Below, piece by piece: positions 34,786 through 49,200 of a stretch of DNA of 64,000 nt. Under the pieces are notes generated by a model. The model did not search any database, was not told where the DNA came from, and worked only from the letters and a program-made list of their open reading frames with translations. The stretch is from Molanna angustata. Its lineage: Eukaryota > Arthropoda > Insecta > Trichoptera > Molannidae. Where the stretch lies: assembly GCA_963576475.1 (NCBI GenBank), contig OY754974.1, positions 6,249,274 to 6,313,273 on the forward strand, written 5' to 3'. A program made the translations under genes and the position numbers. The stretch's first letter is position 1; each line of letters begins with the position of its first letter.

Positions 34786-36812
34786 ATTTTTATCTCGGTT
34801 TTCCCGTGTCAGTAGGTCTTGACTAAGACCATTTGTCTTCCGACGTTTCGCCTGAATATCACCAGGCATTTTCAAGGACTTAACGAAAAGCACGCGCGCG
34901 ACACACGTCTACTCACACTGAAAGCTCACCGTCAAGTGACTCGTAGCGTACAAGATGGCCGCTTATGTCAAATATTGTTAGCGCGACGTGATTGGCTCCT
35001 TGTGACACGCCCACCTGCTGTCGTGTTCGTTGGTAATAATATTTTATCATTATTTTTGTGTTGTGATTTATTGTTAATTTTAGTTGTGACATTAATATTA
35101 TTATTGTTGTGTTTTGGGGTTATTTTCGCTATGGTATTATTAATATTATTATTGTATTGTTTGTCATATAAAATGTTCTTCCAGGTACTAGGCAAACGAA
35201 CTCCGTCGTCCCGATTGTTCATTATATCCCTTCTCTTATATATTTCTATAGCTTCCCTGTAAATTCTGAGAGGTTCACTGTTTAAACTTGCTATTATTTT
35301 TGAATGGTCAAAATCTATTGTATGTCCTTCTGTGAGCGAGTGTTGTACAAGTGAGGATGTAAGTTTTTTGTTTCTCATGTCGACTCTGTGCTCCGCTATT
35401 CGTGCTTCAACTTTTCGATTGGTTCTTCCTACATAAGTCTTATTGCACGATCCGCACGGTATTTCATATACTCCATGAGCTTCAAGTGGAATGATGTCTT
35501 TCGGGTTTCTTAGAAAGGTTGATATTTTATTTGTTGTGCTGAAAACGGTACGTATGTTATTTTTGTTTAATAGACGGCTGATTTTATCGGTGACGCCTTT
35601 GATATATGGTAGTCGGGCTGTTGATAATGGTGTTTCATTGGATTTTTCTTTCACTGTTTTTGGACTCTTTAATGCTTTGTTTATTATATAGTCTGAGAAA
35701 CCATTACAACGTAGAGCATTTTTCGTGTATTCTAATTCTTGTTTTTTATGCTCGTGGTCTGCAATTCTTTTTGATCTTGTTATTAGTGTTTTTGCGACTG
35801 AGCATATTTGTGCGGGGTGATGATTGGACGCTGCGTGTAGGTATCTATCGGTGTGTGTGGGCTTTCTATATACTGTGTGCCCCAGTTTACCGTTTGCTTT
35901 TTTTAACACTAAAACGTCTAAGAAAGGTATTTGTCTGTTATTTTCCTTCTCCATTGTAAACTTTATATCTTTATGAATGCTGTTAATAGTGTTCAAAAAA
36001 TTATTTAATTCTTCTTCTCCGTGAGACCATACTACGAATGTGTCATCCACATATCTTAGCCATTTCTTTGGTTTGAGTATTACTTTCTTTAAGACTTCTT
36101 CTTCAAACCTCGTCATAAATAAGTTGGCGACTGCTGGTGACAATGACAAACCCATAGGTGCTCCTTTTATTTGTTTGTATGTCTTATTGTTGTAATAAAA
36201 AAATGTGTTATTTAAACAGTGATAAAATAAATTTAAAATATCGTCTGTGGTATTGAGTGTTTCTTTGATTATGTCTAGTGTCTCGTTAATTGGAATATTT
36301 GTAAATAAAGAAACAACGTCAAAACTCACAAGAATATCTGTACTTTCCAGTTCTAAGTCAGTGATGAGTGATATGAAATGTTCTGAGTTTTTGACATAGG
36401 AGTCTGCGGATTCTACATAGGGCTGCAACATATTCGCGAGGAATTTAGAAAGCATTTGTAACGGCGAACCAATGGAACTAACAATTGGTCTGAGAGGAAT
36501 ATCTTTCTTATGAATTTTTGGAAGACCATATAATTTTGGAAAGCGTGACGACTTCTCTCGTGGAATAAGTGACTTCTTGATATCATCACTAAGTTTTGTT
36601 TCCATTATTTTAGTTTTCGTGGTTTTCTCAAGATACGTGATTGGGTTGCTTGCATGTATTTTGTATGCTGGGTCTTCAAGGATATCGGTCATTTTCGATT
36701 TATAATCTTCACTATTCATCACTACTGTGGCATTGCCTTTATCAGCTGGAAGGATTATCAAATCTTTGTTGTTGCGTAATTCTTTGAGGGCTATTATTTC
36801 TAGTTTTGATAA
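34779..36812 (-). mobile_element. Penelope-like element, copy A (5'-truncated)
   Basis: The coding region is described separately. The 3' part after the stop (34967 down to 34779) contains the conserved 'cgaaacgtcgg' word and ends 'gataaaaatattata' directly at the (TA)n array. The 5' edge at about 36812 is a head-to-head junction with copy B, at 'aaattgcac|tacactagac' in plus-strand orientation. Confidence 0.85.
34968..36812 (-). pseudogene. PLE reverse transcriptase with GIY-YIG endonuclease, copy A
   Basis: The longest PLE frame in the window: about 597 codons from 36761, with the frame staying open back to the breakpoint (ALKELRNNKDLIILPADKGN). RT motifs: SFDVVSLFTNIP (motif A, D148), QIKGAPMGLSLSP (motif B, 197-209) and WLRYVDDTFVVW (motif C, YVDD at 237-240). 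The C-terminal endonuclease has GVYEIPCGSCNKTYVGRT (430-447), the GIY-YIG pair preceded by the Cys pair typical of PLEs, then EARIAEHR. The tail is basic and Asn-rich. The RT is telomerase-like, as known for Penelope elements. No stop or frameshift is present, but the N-terminus is missing at the inverted junction, so it is incomplete. Confidence 0.9.
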
Positions 36813-36821
36813 ATTGCACTA

Positions 36822-38134
36822 CACTAGACATAATCAAAGAAACACTCAATACCACAGACGATATTTTAAATTTATTTTATCACTGTTTAAATAACACATT
36901 TTTTTATTACAACAATAAGACATACAAACAAATAAAAGGAGCACCTATGGGTTTGTCATTGTCACCAGCAGTCGCCAACTTATTTATGACGAGGTTTGAA
37001 GAAGAAGTCTTAAAGAAAGTAATACTCAAACCAAAGAAATGGCTAAGATATGTGGATGACACATTCGTAGTATGGTCTCACGGAGAAGAAGAATTAAATA
37101 ATTTTTTGAACACTATTAACAGCATTCATAAAGATATAAAGTTTACAATGGAGAAGGAAAATAACAGACAAATACCTTTCTTAGACGTTTTAGTGTTAAA
37201 AAAAGCAAACGGTAAACTGGGGCACACAGTATATAGAAAGCCCACACACACCGATAGATACCTACACGCAACGTCCAATCATCACCCCGCACAAATATGC
37301 TCAGTCGCAAAAACACTAATAACAAGATCAAAAAGAATTGCAGACCACGAGCATAAAAAACAAGAATTAGAATACACGAAAAATGCTCTACGTTGTAATG
37401 GTTTCTCAGACTATATAATAAACAAAGCATTAAAGAGTCCAAAAACAGTGAAAGAAAAATCCAATGAAACACCATTATCAACAGCCCGACTACCATATAT
37501 CAAAGGCGTCACCGATAAAATCAGCCGTCTATTAAACAAAAATAACATACGTACCGTTTTCAGCACAACAAATAAAATATCAACCTTTCTAAGAAACCCG
37601 AAAGACATCATTCCACTTGAAGCTCATGGAGTATATGAAATACCGTGCGGATCGTGCAATAAGACTTATGTAGGAAGAACCAATCGAAAAGTTGAAGCAC
37701 GAATAGCGGAGCACAGAGTCGACATGAGAAACAAAAAACTTACATCCTCACTTGTACAACACTCGCTCACAGAAGGACATACAATAGATTTTGACCATTC
37801 AAAAATAATAACAAGTTTAAACAGTGAACCTCTCAGAATTTACAGGGAAGCTATAGAAATATATAAGAGAAGGGATATAATGAACAATCGGGACGACGGA
37901 GTTCGTTTGCCTAGTACCTGGAAGAACATTTTATATGACAAACAATACAATAATAATATTAATAATACCATAGCGAAAATAACCCCAAAACACAACAATA
38001 ATAATATTAATGTCACAACTAAAATTAACAATAAATCACAACACAAAAATAATGATAAAATATTATTACCAACGAACACGACAGCAGGTGGGCGTGTCAC
38101 AAGGAGCCAATCACGTCGCGCTAACAATATTTGA
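36822..38134 (+). pseudogene. PLE RT C-terminal half plus GIY-YIG endonuclease, copy B
   Basis: The frame is open from the breakpoint to a stop at 38134. It starts LDIIKETLNTTDDILN, after RT motif A. Motif B (GAPMGLSLSP), motif C (YVDD) and the endonuclease (GVYEIPCGSC, TYVGRT) are intact. I noticed only two residue differences from copy A: Thr for Ala in 'HATSNHH' and Thr for Ala in 'KIITSLN'. The apparent first methionine and next few residues derive from the junction and are not PLE sequence. Without motif A it cannot be an active RT. Confidence 0.9.
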
Positions 38135-38236
38135 CATAAGCGGCCATCTTGTACGCTACGAGTCACTTGACGGTGAGCTTTCAGTGTGAGTAGACGTGTG
38201 TCGCGCGCGTGCTTTTCGTTAAGTCCTTGAAAATGC

Positions 38237-38260
38237 CTGGTGATATTCAGGCGAAACGTC
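38237..38260 (+). ncRNA. Hammerhead-ribozyme-like core words in PLE 3' region (copy B)
   Basis: CTGGTGA (38237-38243) and CGAAACGTC (38252-38260) correspond to the two hammerhead core boxes with a GUC cleavage triplet, as reported in the flanking repeats of PLEs. Equivalent positions are 34842-34865 (copy A, minus), 47272-47295 (copy C, minus) and 48950-48972 (copy D). Only copy C has the consensus CTGATGA. Stem II is not canonical: the spacer 'tattcagg' pairs with the preceding 'cctg' instead. A GGTCTT...AAGACC hairpin follows. Activity is not claimed. Confidence 0.35.
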
Positions 38261-38321
38261 GGAAGACAAATGGTCTTAGTCAAGACCTACTGACACGGGA
38301 AAACCGAGATAAAAATATTAT

Positions 38322-38324
<3 letters not shown>

Positions 38325-38352
<28 letters not shown>
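38325..38352. repeat. (AT)n tract at PLE B 3' end; LTR element target
   Basis: 28 bp of AT repeat between the PLE B end and the LTR element. The same sequence type resumes on the other side of the LTR element at 46951. Confidence 0.85.
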
Positions 38353-39711
38353 TGAGAAGGTGTGTGATAATGGAACAGATTTTGATATGCTTCAACACTT
38401 CCTTCCACCAACAGTCAGCGATAGAGGCAATGAGACTCATGAAAATTTTACTCTCAGGGTCATGTTTTTAATCGTGAACCTATATGAAGACAAAATGAAT
38501 TCAAACAATTGAATTAAATTAAATAAAAATATCAACTGAATATGAGAGATAATGATGTACTGCATTAGGAAGACAGAGAGATAACGCACTTTGAGATATT
38601 TACATTTTTATTGTAGAAATAAATTATAATACATGACTCTAAAATATCAAACTTTGTTTGTATAGTACCAACTATTTCCTATAAGAGGAAAATGAAAATT
38701 GAATATAAAAGTGAAATTTTTAAATATTTGTTATAAAAATAATGTTAAAGATTGAAACTTATATATAACATGAATTTACATCAAAATCAAATCAAACAAA
38801 ATCTCTTTCATATCATACTCAAAATCATGATTTCAATCTATATTAGGTTCAAACATAATGGATTCACATTCATATATTCAGACAATAAAATCATAAAGGT
38901 ATAACTCATCATACAGCTATGGAGTAAACATTATAAAACAATATCGACTCGCAGCATGAATAAGGAGATCCCCTCGATGACCAATATCTTCAAATGAATC
39001 CGGTTGTAGAAGATGTATTTAGATTTTAAAATTCTCGTGACTATTTGTATCTTGATCCCTCCATGTTACAATAAAATCCAAGTGAAGAAATTTGTTTGTG
39101 TCCAAGTAAAAATCCAAATGAAGAAATTGTCTCCGACAATTTCCTATATGTGACTCCTTTGTCGTCAGTTATAAAATTTTAGGTTAGGCAGAATTAAATG
39201 TCGTACATTTCATCGTCGTGTATATGCAAGCATGGTAATTGCAAAATAATATCCAAATAAAATATATTTCCAATGGAAAACTAAATGGAATAACATTCGA
39301 ATAATCCATTTGTAGAATTAAATAAAAATTATTTTCGTCAGAATGGGTGCGCAATATCAGGGTAGGATTGAATTTGGGATGACTGACATTTATATCAGCA
39401 TCTAGATTATAGAAAAGAAAACAGGATTATTGGTTTGAAAAATGATCTCTCGCCAAACTATCTTGACATACGAACACATAAAACAAACTTACCCCAAATT
39501 CAGAAATTCAAATCGACGTCGGCCGCCATTTTCCTACACTGGCCGTACCGCTTCGATAGGTGTATGCAAAAAGAAAGAATTTGACATAAGCTTTGCTAAT
39601 CATAAAAAATATTGCCACCTGACAAAAATCAATTTAGTGTGTTCGCACAAAAAAAACTATAAATTCCCAATTATTAATTTTTCCCTATACATAATTTTCT
39701 ATAACATGACA
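38353..39711 (-). repeat. LTR (3' LTR in element orientation), 1359 bp
   Basis: Direct repeat of 45592-46950: same length (1359 bp), with no differences noticed in the stretches I compared. In element orientation it starts TGTCATGTTATAG and ends CTTCTCA, giving the standard TG...CA termini. Flanked outside by AT repeat, so the target duplication (likely 4-6 bp of 'atat') cannot be delimited. A 99-codon frame on the opposite strand has no domain. Confidence 0.9.
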
Positions 39712-42288
39712 TACCCGCAACCCCACATAAAAAAAATTTAATAGAAATTTTTTTTAAAAAAAAACTGAAAATTGCAAATTATGAAACCAACCCAGAGATC
39801 ATAAATCAAACCGAAGGATATGAAAAGAAAAAAGGAAATCATTTGCATCATAAATCATCATCCTGAAACAGTTACACAATAGACATGGTAAAACAACGAT
39901 ATACTTATCTACCATTCAAAAAAATATAACCTGAAACATACAAAATCATGTTAACGGATTAAAAAAATATTGACCTGTAAAACGAATACTGTTTGAAATA
40001 TAAAATATTATTCCTTCAGAACATAACCTTCTAATATGTATCCCCAATTCCTAAATACAAATATCTCAAAAAAATTTAACTTTAAAATATTTAAGTACAA
40101 TTTGACATAACAGAGTTCCGCTTGTAAGAAAAGAAAACTCCTAACAAAAACAAAAAAAATGATCCCAATTAATGAAATAACATAACACCCAATTAAATGA
40201 TAAAATAAAATTAAAACGACTCATTTAGAGTTACTTTATGATCTTTTATTACATCAATTTTTACAAGTATCACTTTTTAACAAGTGAAACTTACACCCTA
40301 AATCCCAAAAATAATTGAAGGCTCACAAGAAGACTACAATTTTTAAATTTAAAACTTTTCCCCTAACAAATTTTTAATTATTAGTAGAAAATTTGACTAA
40401 AAATACTCTCATATATCGCTCATTTTCATTTTTTTAGCTAAAACGACCGAAAAGGCTTTAGCATAAAGAATAATCTCTCAAGTCACAAAGTACTTTCAAG
40501 CGAGATATATATATAAAAAAAAAAAAAAATGATCTCTTGGGAAATCAGATGTCCTCAAGCGAAATACAAAGATTTCTTGGCTCATCGGATACCCTCAAGC
40601 GAGATACAAAATGCAAAATCCAATTATAAGCCGGAAAAATGCAGGAGCTATCATATGGGATGGAAAGTCTTAATATAAATATTATATAATTCCTAAAAAA
40701 AAAATATAACATTTAACACAAAAACTGGTTAAACATTATTTAATACTATTCCTAACATCAATTATAAAAAATTAAAAACCCCAAATCTTCAAAATAAATT
40801 TTAAAACATTTAATAAATTATGACAAAATGTCAATTATCACATCTATGAGATTCCATAGAATGAAATTCAGTTCAAGACCAAACAACCACACCTTCATAT
40901 CTTGTATATAAAAGAAAATAAATAAATAAATTATTAATTAGCAGTGACATCACATACAAGATCCCTTCTCAATTAAAACTATTTAAACAAATAAATTCTG
41001 GAACCTATATATTTTATGTTTTCACACAGATTACTACAAATTAATATTAAAATTATTCATTATTAAAAATTAATTTTAAACCCTTCTCATGTTTCCTGTG
41101 ATTTGATGTCTATCACTCAATGATTAAAGAAATTTGTATTTCTTTTACCCACAAAACGATGTAACCCATCACAATAAAATCTCAAATTCAATATTAAAAT
41201 TTAATCTATCAGAATCAAATTCATAAAACTGATTTATACAAAAAAAAATATACAATACCACAGAAATTTAAAACAAATTCACAATTTGTTTCTACTATTT
41301 GATCTCCATTACCAGATTTTTAAATTGTTTTGTATTCAAGCGCTGTACAATGTTGTAATACTCCACAATAAAATTTCAAATTCAATATTAAAATTTAATA
41401 TATATCAGAATCAAATTCTTAAAAACTGATTTATACAAAAAATATACAATACCACAGAAATTTAAAACAAATTCACAATCTGTTTCTGCTATTCAATCTC
41501 CATTACCAGATTTTTAAATTGTTTTGTATTCAGATTATATTATATTATGGTCGCACAACCATAACACCATATAACTAACAATAACGATGTAATGTGCGAA
41601 TTTACATCATTATCTAAGAAACAAAGTAATTCTGACGACAGATACCTAACAGCATTCACAAATAAAAATTGATCAACTATAAATTGTGAAGTAATACAAC
41701 TAACTGATGACAGTAAAAAAAATCATAATAAAATGTAAAATATTCATTTGTAAATTTTAAATCCCCAGTCTACATTATAAAAAAAATAAGATTTGTACCT
41801 AAAATAATCTTGTATGTTATGTCGATACCAATACTAATACATCACATCAAAATAAACATTCAAAAATAAAAAAAATAAAATGTTTAAAACAAATCTATCT
41901 ACAATAAATATTTCACCCCCACTCTGACAATCACCATTCATCATAATAAAAGATTCTAAAAATCTCTAAAAAAAAATTCTAAAAATCTCTAAATAAAAAA
42001 CTATTTACTTTTAATTAAATCTTTAAATTTGAATAAAGTGAAACAATTATCACTAAATACTAGTTGGATGATATTGAAATGCAAAATATTATGCTTAAAA
42101 TGGTTTGAATCTAAAATAAATAATCAACGTTAACTTTGTTTGTGTTCATTATGCATTTCTCCCATTACTATACTGAATGTTAATAACAAAAAAAACTCCT
42201 TAATCAATATAAATAAGTAAACAAGAATAAAAAATTAAATGAATCCATTATTAATGATTCATCAATACCTTACTCAAATAAAATAACA
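39712..42288. other. Non-coding 3' part of the LTR element interior
   Basis: Very AT-rich. A tandem duplication of about 185 bp lies at 41172-41345 and 41365-41540 (shared 'ttcaatattaaaatttaat' and 'ccattaccagatttttaaat'). At 40490-40610, 'ctcaagcgagata' recurs three times. No pol remnant was found. Confidence 0.5.
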
Positions 42289-43572
42289 TTAGAAATTGAG
42301 ACAGTCCATCCACCTCAAAGTGAAATTCTGAAAAAATAAATACTTAATTATATCATAACGAAAAACAATAAAACGATTAACAATTAACATCCAATCGTTA
42401 ACCCTGCATAACAATGTCTTTACTATGGAATTTAATACTCTATTCTTATCCAAATTAGAAAAAATATAAACCAGAAATGAACTTCTATTTATTATTTTAT
42501 TTTTTAAATAACTCAGAGACCTTTTATTGGAAAAACAATTCATATTCTTTGATAGAGGAAAATTATTTTCATAAAAATAATCCCCTATATTATATTCTTC
42601 CTCAATTCCAGCCTTTTCACAATCATTAGTATCATTTAAATATGACTCGAATGTATTATTTTGAACTTTCATGAAAGCATCTTTAAAATAAGAAACATGA
42701 TTCATATAAATGTTGGTGGACGCAACCGAAACTTCATTAAATGAGGAGCAAACAGGATTATATTTATTATGGTATTCCATTTTTATTATGTATTCTTTTT
42801 TAGACAACGTAAAATATGTGATGTATCCAGTTGACATCTTAATTAAAGAATTCATCGCTGAGCGAATAGGGACAACATGGTTATACTCATCTCGTTGATT
42901 ATCATCAACCAATGTGGTAAGTGCCGTAATGGATTTTCTATGTTGAACTTCAACAACGTTGGCCTGAGGTGAATAAAGATACGAACAATATAAATAAGGA
43001 GTGTCATTTTTCTTAATTAAGTCCACTGATTCATTCATTGTGTAATTAACTTCGCTATCAGAGATCGAATACGTCTGCTCAGTATTTACAGGATCGACTA
43101 AAGGATCATGGATATCTGAATTATTATTATCATTGAGCAAATTCGAATCACTAAATTCATTCATTTCCATCTCACGTACACACTGTGTAGTTTCAGACTC
43201 CGTATTTGACAAAATTATGGAAGTATTTTCCGTTATTTTCAAATTTTCATCATTCGTAATTATTGATAAGTCTATATCATCGTTACCATTAGACAACTGA
43301 GGTGGGGAATCATCCACTAAAATTTCTTTATCCTTATTATCAACATCAATATCAACATATGGTATACCATAGAATTTTTTCAAGCTTCTAATTGAATCAT
43401 CGTCAACCTCTGATTTTTTCAATTCTTCTATTATTTGTCTAATTGCCCCATTACATGCTTCTGCCTGTAATCTCAAATCCCTCCATGTGTTTGCTGATGG
43501 TAAACCACGCATTTTTAATTGTATTTTTAATTCCTCGATTGATTTAAAAGCATATTTTGGAATTAGATCCAT
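42289..43572 (-). CDS. Unrecognised 427-aa protein of the LTR element, SAP-like N-terminus
   Basis: The only substantial ORF of the element. Residues about 8-36 (FKSIEELKIQLKMRGLPSAN, then TWRDLRLQ) resemble a SAP motif: two short helices with the 'L---L--RGLP--G-K--L' spacing, usually a DNA/chromatin-binding fold. Residues about 75-180 are acidic and rich in Asp, Asn and Ser, probably disordered. The remainder is Asn/Lys/Tyr/Phe-rich without a zinc knuckle, protease or RT motif. It could be a divergent Gag, an accessory protein or a captured host fragment. The start ATG is the first in frame. The ORF is intact in a sequence with many stops elsewhere, which argues against a random frame. I do not recognise the family. 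Confidence 0.55.
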   Translation of the reverse strand: MDLIPKYAFKSIEELKIQLKMRGLPSANTWRDLRLQAEACNGAIRQIIEELKKSEVDDDSIRSLKKFYGIPYVDIDVDNKDKEILVDDSPPQLSNGNDDIDLSIITNDENLKITENTSIILSNTESETTQCVREMEMNEFSDSNLLNDNNNSDIHDPLVDPVNTEQTYSISDSEVNYTMNESVDLIKKNDTPYLYCSYLYSPQANVVEVQHRKSITALTTLVDDNQRDEYNHVVPIRSAMNSLIKMSTGYITYFTLSKKEYIIKMEYHNKYNPVCSSFNEVSVASTNIYMNHVSYFKDAFMKVQNNTFESYLNDTNDCEKAGIEEEYNIGDYFYENNFPLSKNMNCFSNKRSLSYLKNKIINRSSFLVYIFSNLDKNRVLNSIVKTLLCRVNDWMLIVNRFIVFRYDIIKYLFFQNFTLRWMDCLNF

Positions 43573-45572
43573 AATTATTCGTTTTAAAAATAAAAAAATT
43601 GAACTAGATTAAAACTGATAATCAAACAATAAAATACTTCACAAATAATAAAAAAAATGTTGAACTTTTGACACTTCGGTTCTTATAAAAAGAAACTGAT
43701 TTCAGAATAAGAATTTATGATTTACATAAATGGAATACTCGAAAAGAATAAAAAAATAAAAAAAAATCAACGATTACCCAACTATTGTTCAATATTCTTT
43801 AGATATTATGATATCTCAAAGATGAAACCAAAACTTTATTTTGAATTTGACAAGATGATTTCTGCGTCAAACAAGTATATGAAAATTACGATTAACTTTA
43901 TAGTATGTTGTATTAAACGTTCAAAAACCATAAATAACATAAGACTGACCTTAAAACGATTCTGAATAACAGTAATTTGATAATATTCATCCTATTAAAC
44001 CATATTTAACGTTTATTATTAACGCATTATATTTACAATGTCAGAATGACAACTCGTATTTATGTCGGTAAGAAGATTTCTATAATATATAACAATTAAT
44101 CGCTCGTGATATTCGAAATACAGAAAATATTGAATAGATAACTGAATCACATAAAAGTATGACCGTTTATTCACAGGTGGCGTTAATTCGTTTCTATAAA
44201 ATTCATTGAACAAATAATTATTGATTCCCTTTAAAATAACAAATAATGACCTCTTTTTAAAAATAAAACACTATATTTAATGATAAACAAAATCACACCT
44301 CAATATGGGATATTAATCTTCCTAAAAATAACTGGAAAAATGCATAATAAACTCAAAAAATATATAAAAAAAAACTGTAGTAGTGAAAAATTCAATATAA
44401 TAAATAATACCTTTTTACCTCCACTTATTTGTATTAAATGTGAGATTTTCCCTTTAAAATCATCTGAATATTATGGTATTAATGTAAAAGCTTCCAGAAG
44501 CGAATCTCGAATAAAACAAAATCCAAAATCTGAAAATTGTAAAAAGAATTAATCACACCTGTTAAACAACGATGAAAATTTTTCACACTTCCCCCTTTAA
44601 CAAATAAATCCCCAAGAATACTAATTGAAAAATTATTTAACAATTCCTTTCCACACTATAATGAAGTTAAAAAAAATAAATCTTGATAAAACACCAAAAC
44701 TAAATTGTTCATATTTAAGAAGAAAAGAAAACATTAAAATGATTATGTTGAAATATTCTCTCTAAAAAAAATCACTAAGTTATTCTTCCAATTAATAATC
44801 AACTCTTTAAACAAGAACTTTCTTTTCAAAAAAAATAATCAAAATTGAATTTGTAAATATGACTGTTCACTTCCAAAGTTAGAAAAGATCTGTCTCCCCA
44901 CAGAATGCAATTACAATAAACAATAATTATAATTTCCCTCAAAAAAAAATACACTCAACAATAATTCTTGTCACTAGGTAATTAATAATTTTTTACTGAA
45001 ACAATACATTCTGTACAACATTCTGCATATATAAAAAAATTCAAATTATGTAGGTAATGAAATTTCTTTTGACATTGAAAATTTGTCAAATATAAAAAAA
45101 AATCTTCAAATAAATGCTTCTGTATGCTGGAATAAAAAGAGACATAATAAAATTCAGATTCTTTCAACGATCAGTTATAAAATGATAGAAAAAACACAAA
45201 ACAATCACTTAACTTTTGACGATGTGAGATATGCTCAAAGCCAAATTGTATTGATGTTGTACATAACTGAGCATCAGATCTTTCCTGGTCATCCTCCAAG
45301 CCATGTTGATCATCTTAGTGTCCTTGTCAGTTTTAAGGAAGGTTAAAAGGTGGGATTTATATGGAATATAGGAGTTCCTACCTAAAGTAAACTTTCTATA
45401 GATTCTACCTATTAATCTCTCTCCTCCAAACACAGCACAACAAGATAAAGGTATAAAATTTAAAATCTGGGCGCCAGTCCTCACATAAATTCACGATCCA
45501 TGAACGCCTAATAGTCCACGCCAAAGAATTTTTAAAAATTAAGCTCCTCGATGTGACTTTAATGAGAAGGGG
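43573..45572. other. Long leader of the LTR element
   Basis: About 2 kb between the primer-binding site and the ORF. A 91-codon minus frame at 45209-45484 and a smaller one at 44982-45167 have no recognisable domain. They might be gag remnants, but I cannot support it. Confidence 0.4.
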
Positions 45573-45590
45573 TTCCACGTTGGGCCGCCA
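45573..45590 (-). promoter_or_regulatory. Primer-binding site, tRNA-Lys(CTT)-like
   Basis: One base inside the LTR, minus strand: TGGCGGCCCAACGTGGAA. It matches the complement of the tRNA-Lys(CTT) 3' end (TGGCGCCCAACGTGGGGC) with one inserted G and mismatches at the far end. This identifies the 45592 LTR as the 5' LTR. Confidence 0.7.
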
Positions 45591-45591
45591 A

Positions 45592-48856
<3,265 letters not shown>

Positions 48857-49000
48857 CCATCTTGTACGCTACGAGTCACTTGACGGTGAGCTTTCAGTGT
48901 GAGTAGACGTGTGTCGCGCGCGTGCTTTTCGTTAAGTCCTTGAAAATGCCTGGTGATATTCAGGCGAAACGTCGGAAGACAAATGGTCTTTGTCAAGACC
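48857..49000 (+). mobile_element. Penelope-like element, copy D (3' terminal piece, runs into the gap)
   Basis: Plus-strand PLE 3' region only: 'ccatcttgtacgctacgagt' through the CTGGTGA/CGAAACGTC words to 'tggtctttgtcaagacc', where the N gap begins. It carries the 'tttgtc' variant shared with copy C instead of the 'ttagtc' of A and B. Confidence 0.8.
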
Positions 49001-49200
49001 NNNNNNNNNNNNNNNNNNNNNNNNNNNNNNNNNNNNNNNNNNNNNNNNNNNNNNNNNNNNNNNNNNNNNNNNNNNNNNNNNNNNNNNNNNNNNNNNNNNN
49101 NNNNNNNNNNNNNNNNNNNNNNNNNNNNNNNNNNNNNNNNNNNNNNNNNNNNNNNNNNNNNNNNNNNNNNNNNNNNNNNNNNNNNNNNNNNNNNNNNNNN
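49001..49200. other. Assembly gap, exactly 200 N
   Basis: A round-number placeholder. The left edge is inside PLE D (plus), the right edge inside PLE E (minus), about 370 bp short of its expected 3' end. The true missing sequence should hold the end of D, probably a TA array, and the 3' end of E, so it is likely longer than 200 bp. Confidence 0.9.

Larger units (their letters stand above)
36813..38324 (+). mobile_element. Penelope-like element, copy B, head-to-head with A
   Basis: Plus-strand copy beginning abruptly at 'acactagacataatc' (inside RT motif A region) and running to the same 3' end 'gataaaaatattataaca', followed by (AT)n at 38325. Nucleotide identity to A over the shared part is very high. 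It forms a large palindrome with A. Confidence 0.85.

Noticed and set aside
34819..35959. Plus-strand frames of 66-147 codons opposite PLE A (and the equivalents at 37143-38283 and 47249-48389)
   Set aside because: They recur wherever the PLE occurs and are antisense shadows of its coding frame, with low-complexity Leu/Phe content.
36806..36821. Natural start codon of PLE copy B
   Set aside because: The ATG and next codons come from the junction with copy A; real PLE coding sequence starts abruptly in mid-domain just after.
38237..38260. Canonical, active hammerhead ribozyme
   Set aside because: The core words fit, but stem II is not formed in the standard place and most copies have CTGGTGA. 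Kept only as a low-confidence ribozyme-like motif.
39442..39741. 99-codon plus-strand frame in the LTR (also at 46681)
   Set aside because: Opposite to the element's orientation and without a domain. The second copy runs into the AT array.
39712..45591. Hidden pol gene in the LTR element
   Set aside because: I looked on both strands for RT (YxDD), protease, RNase H and integrase patterns and saw none; the frames are short and AT-driven.
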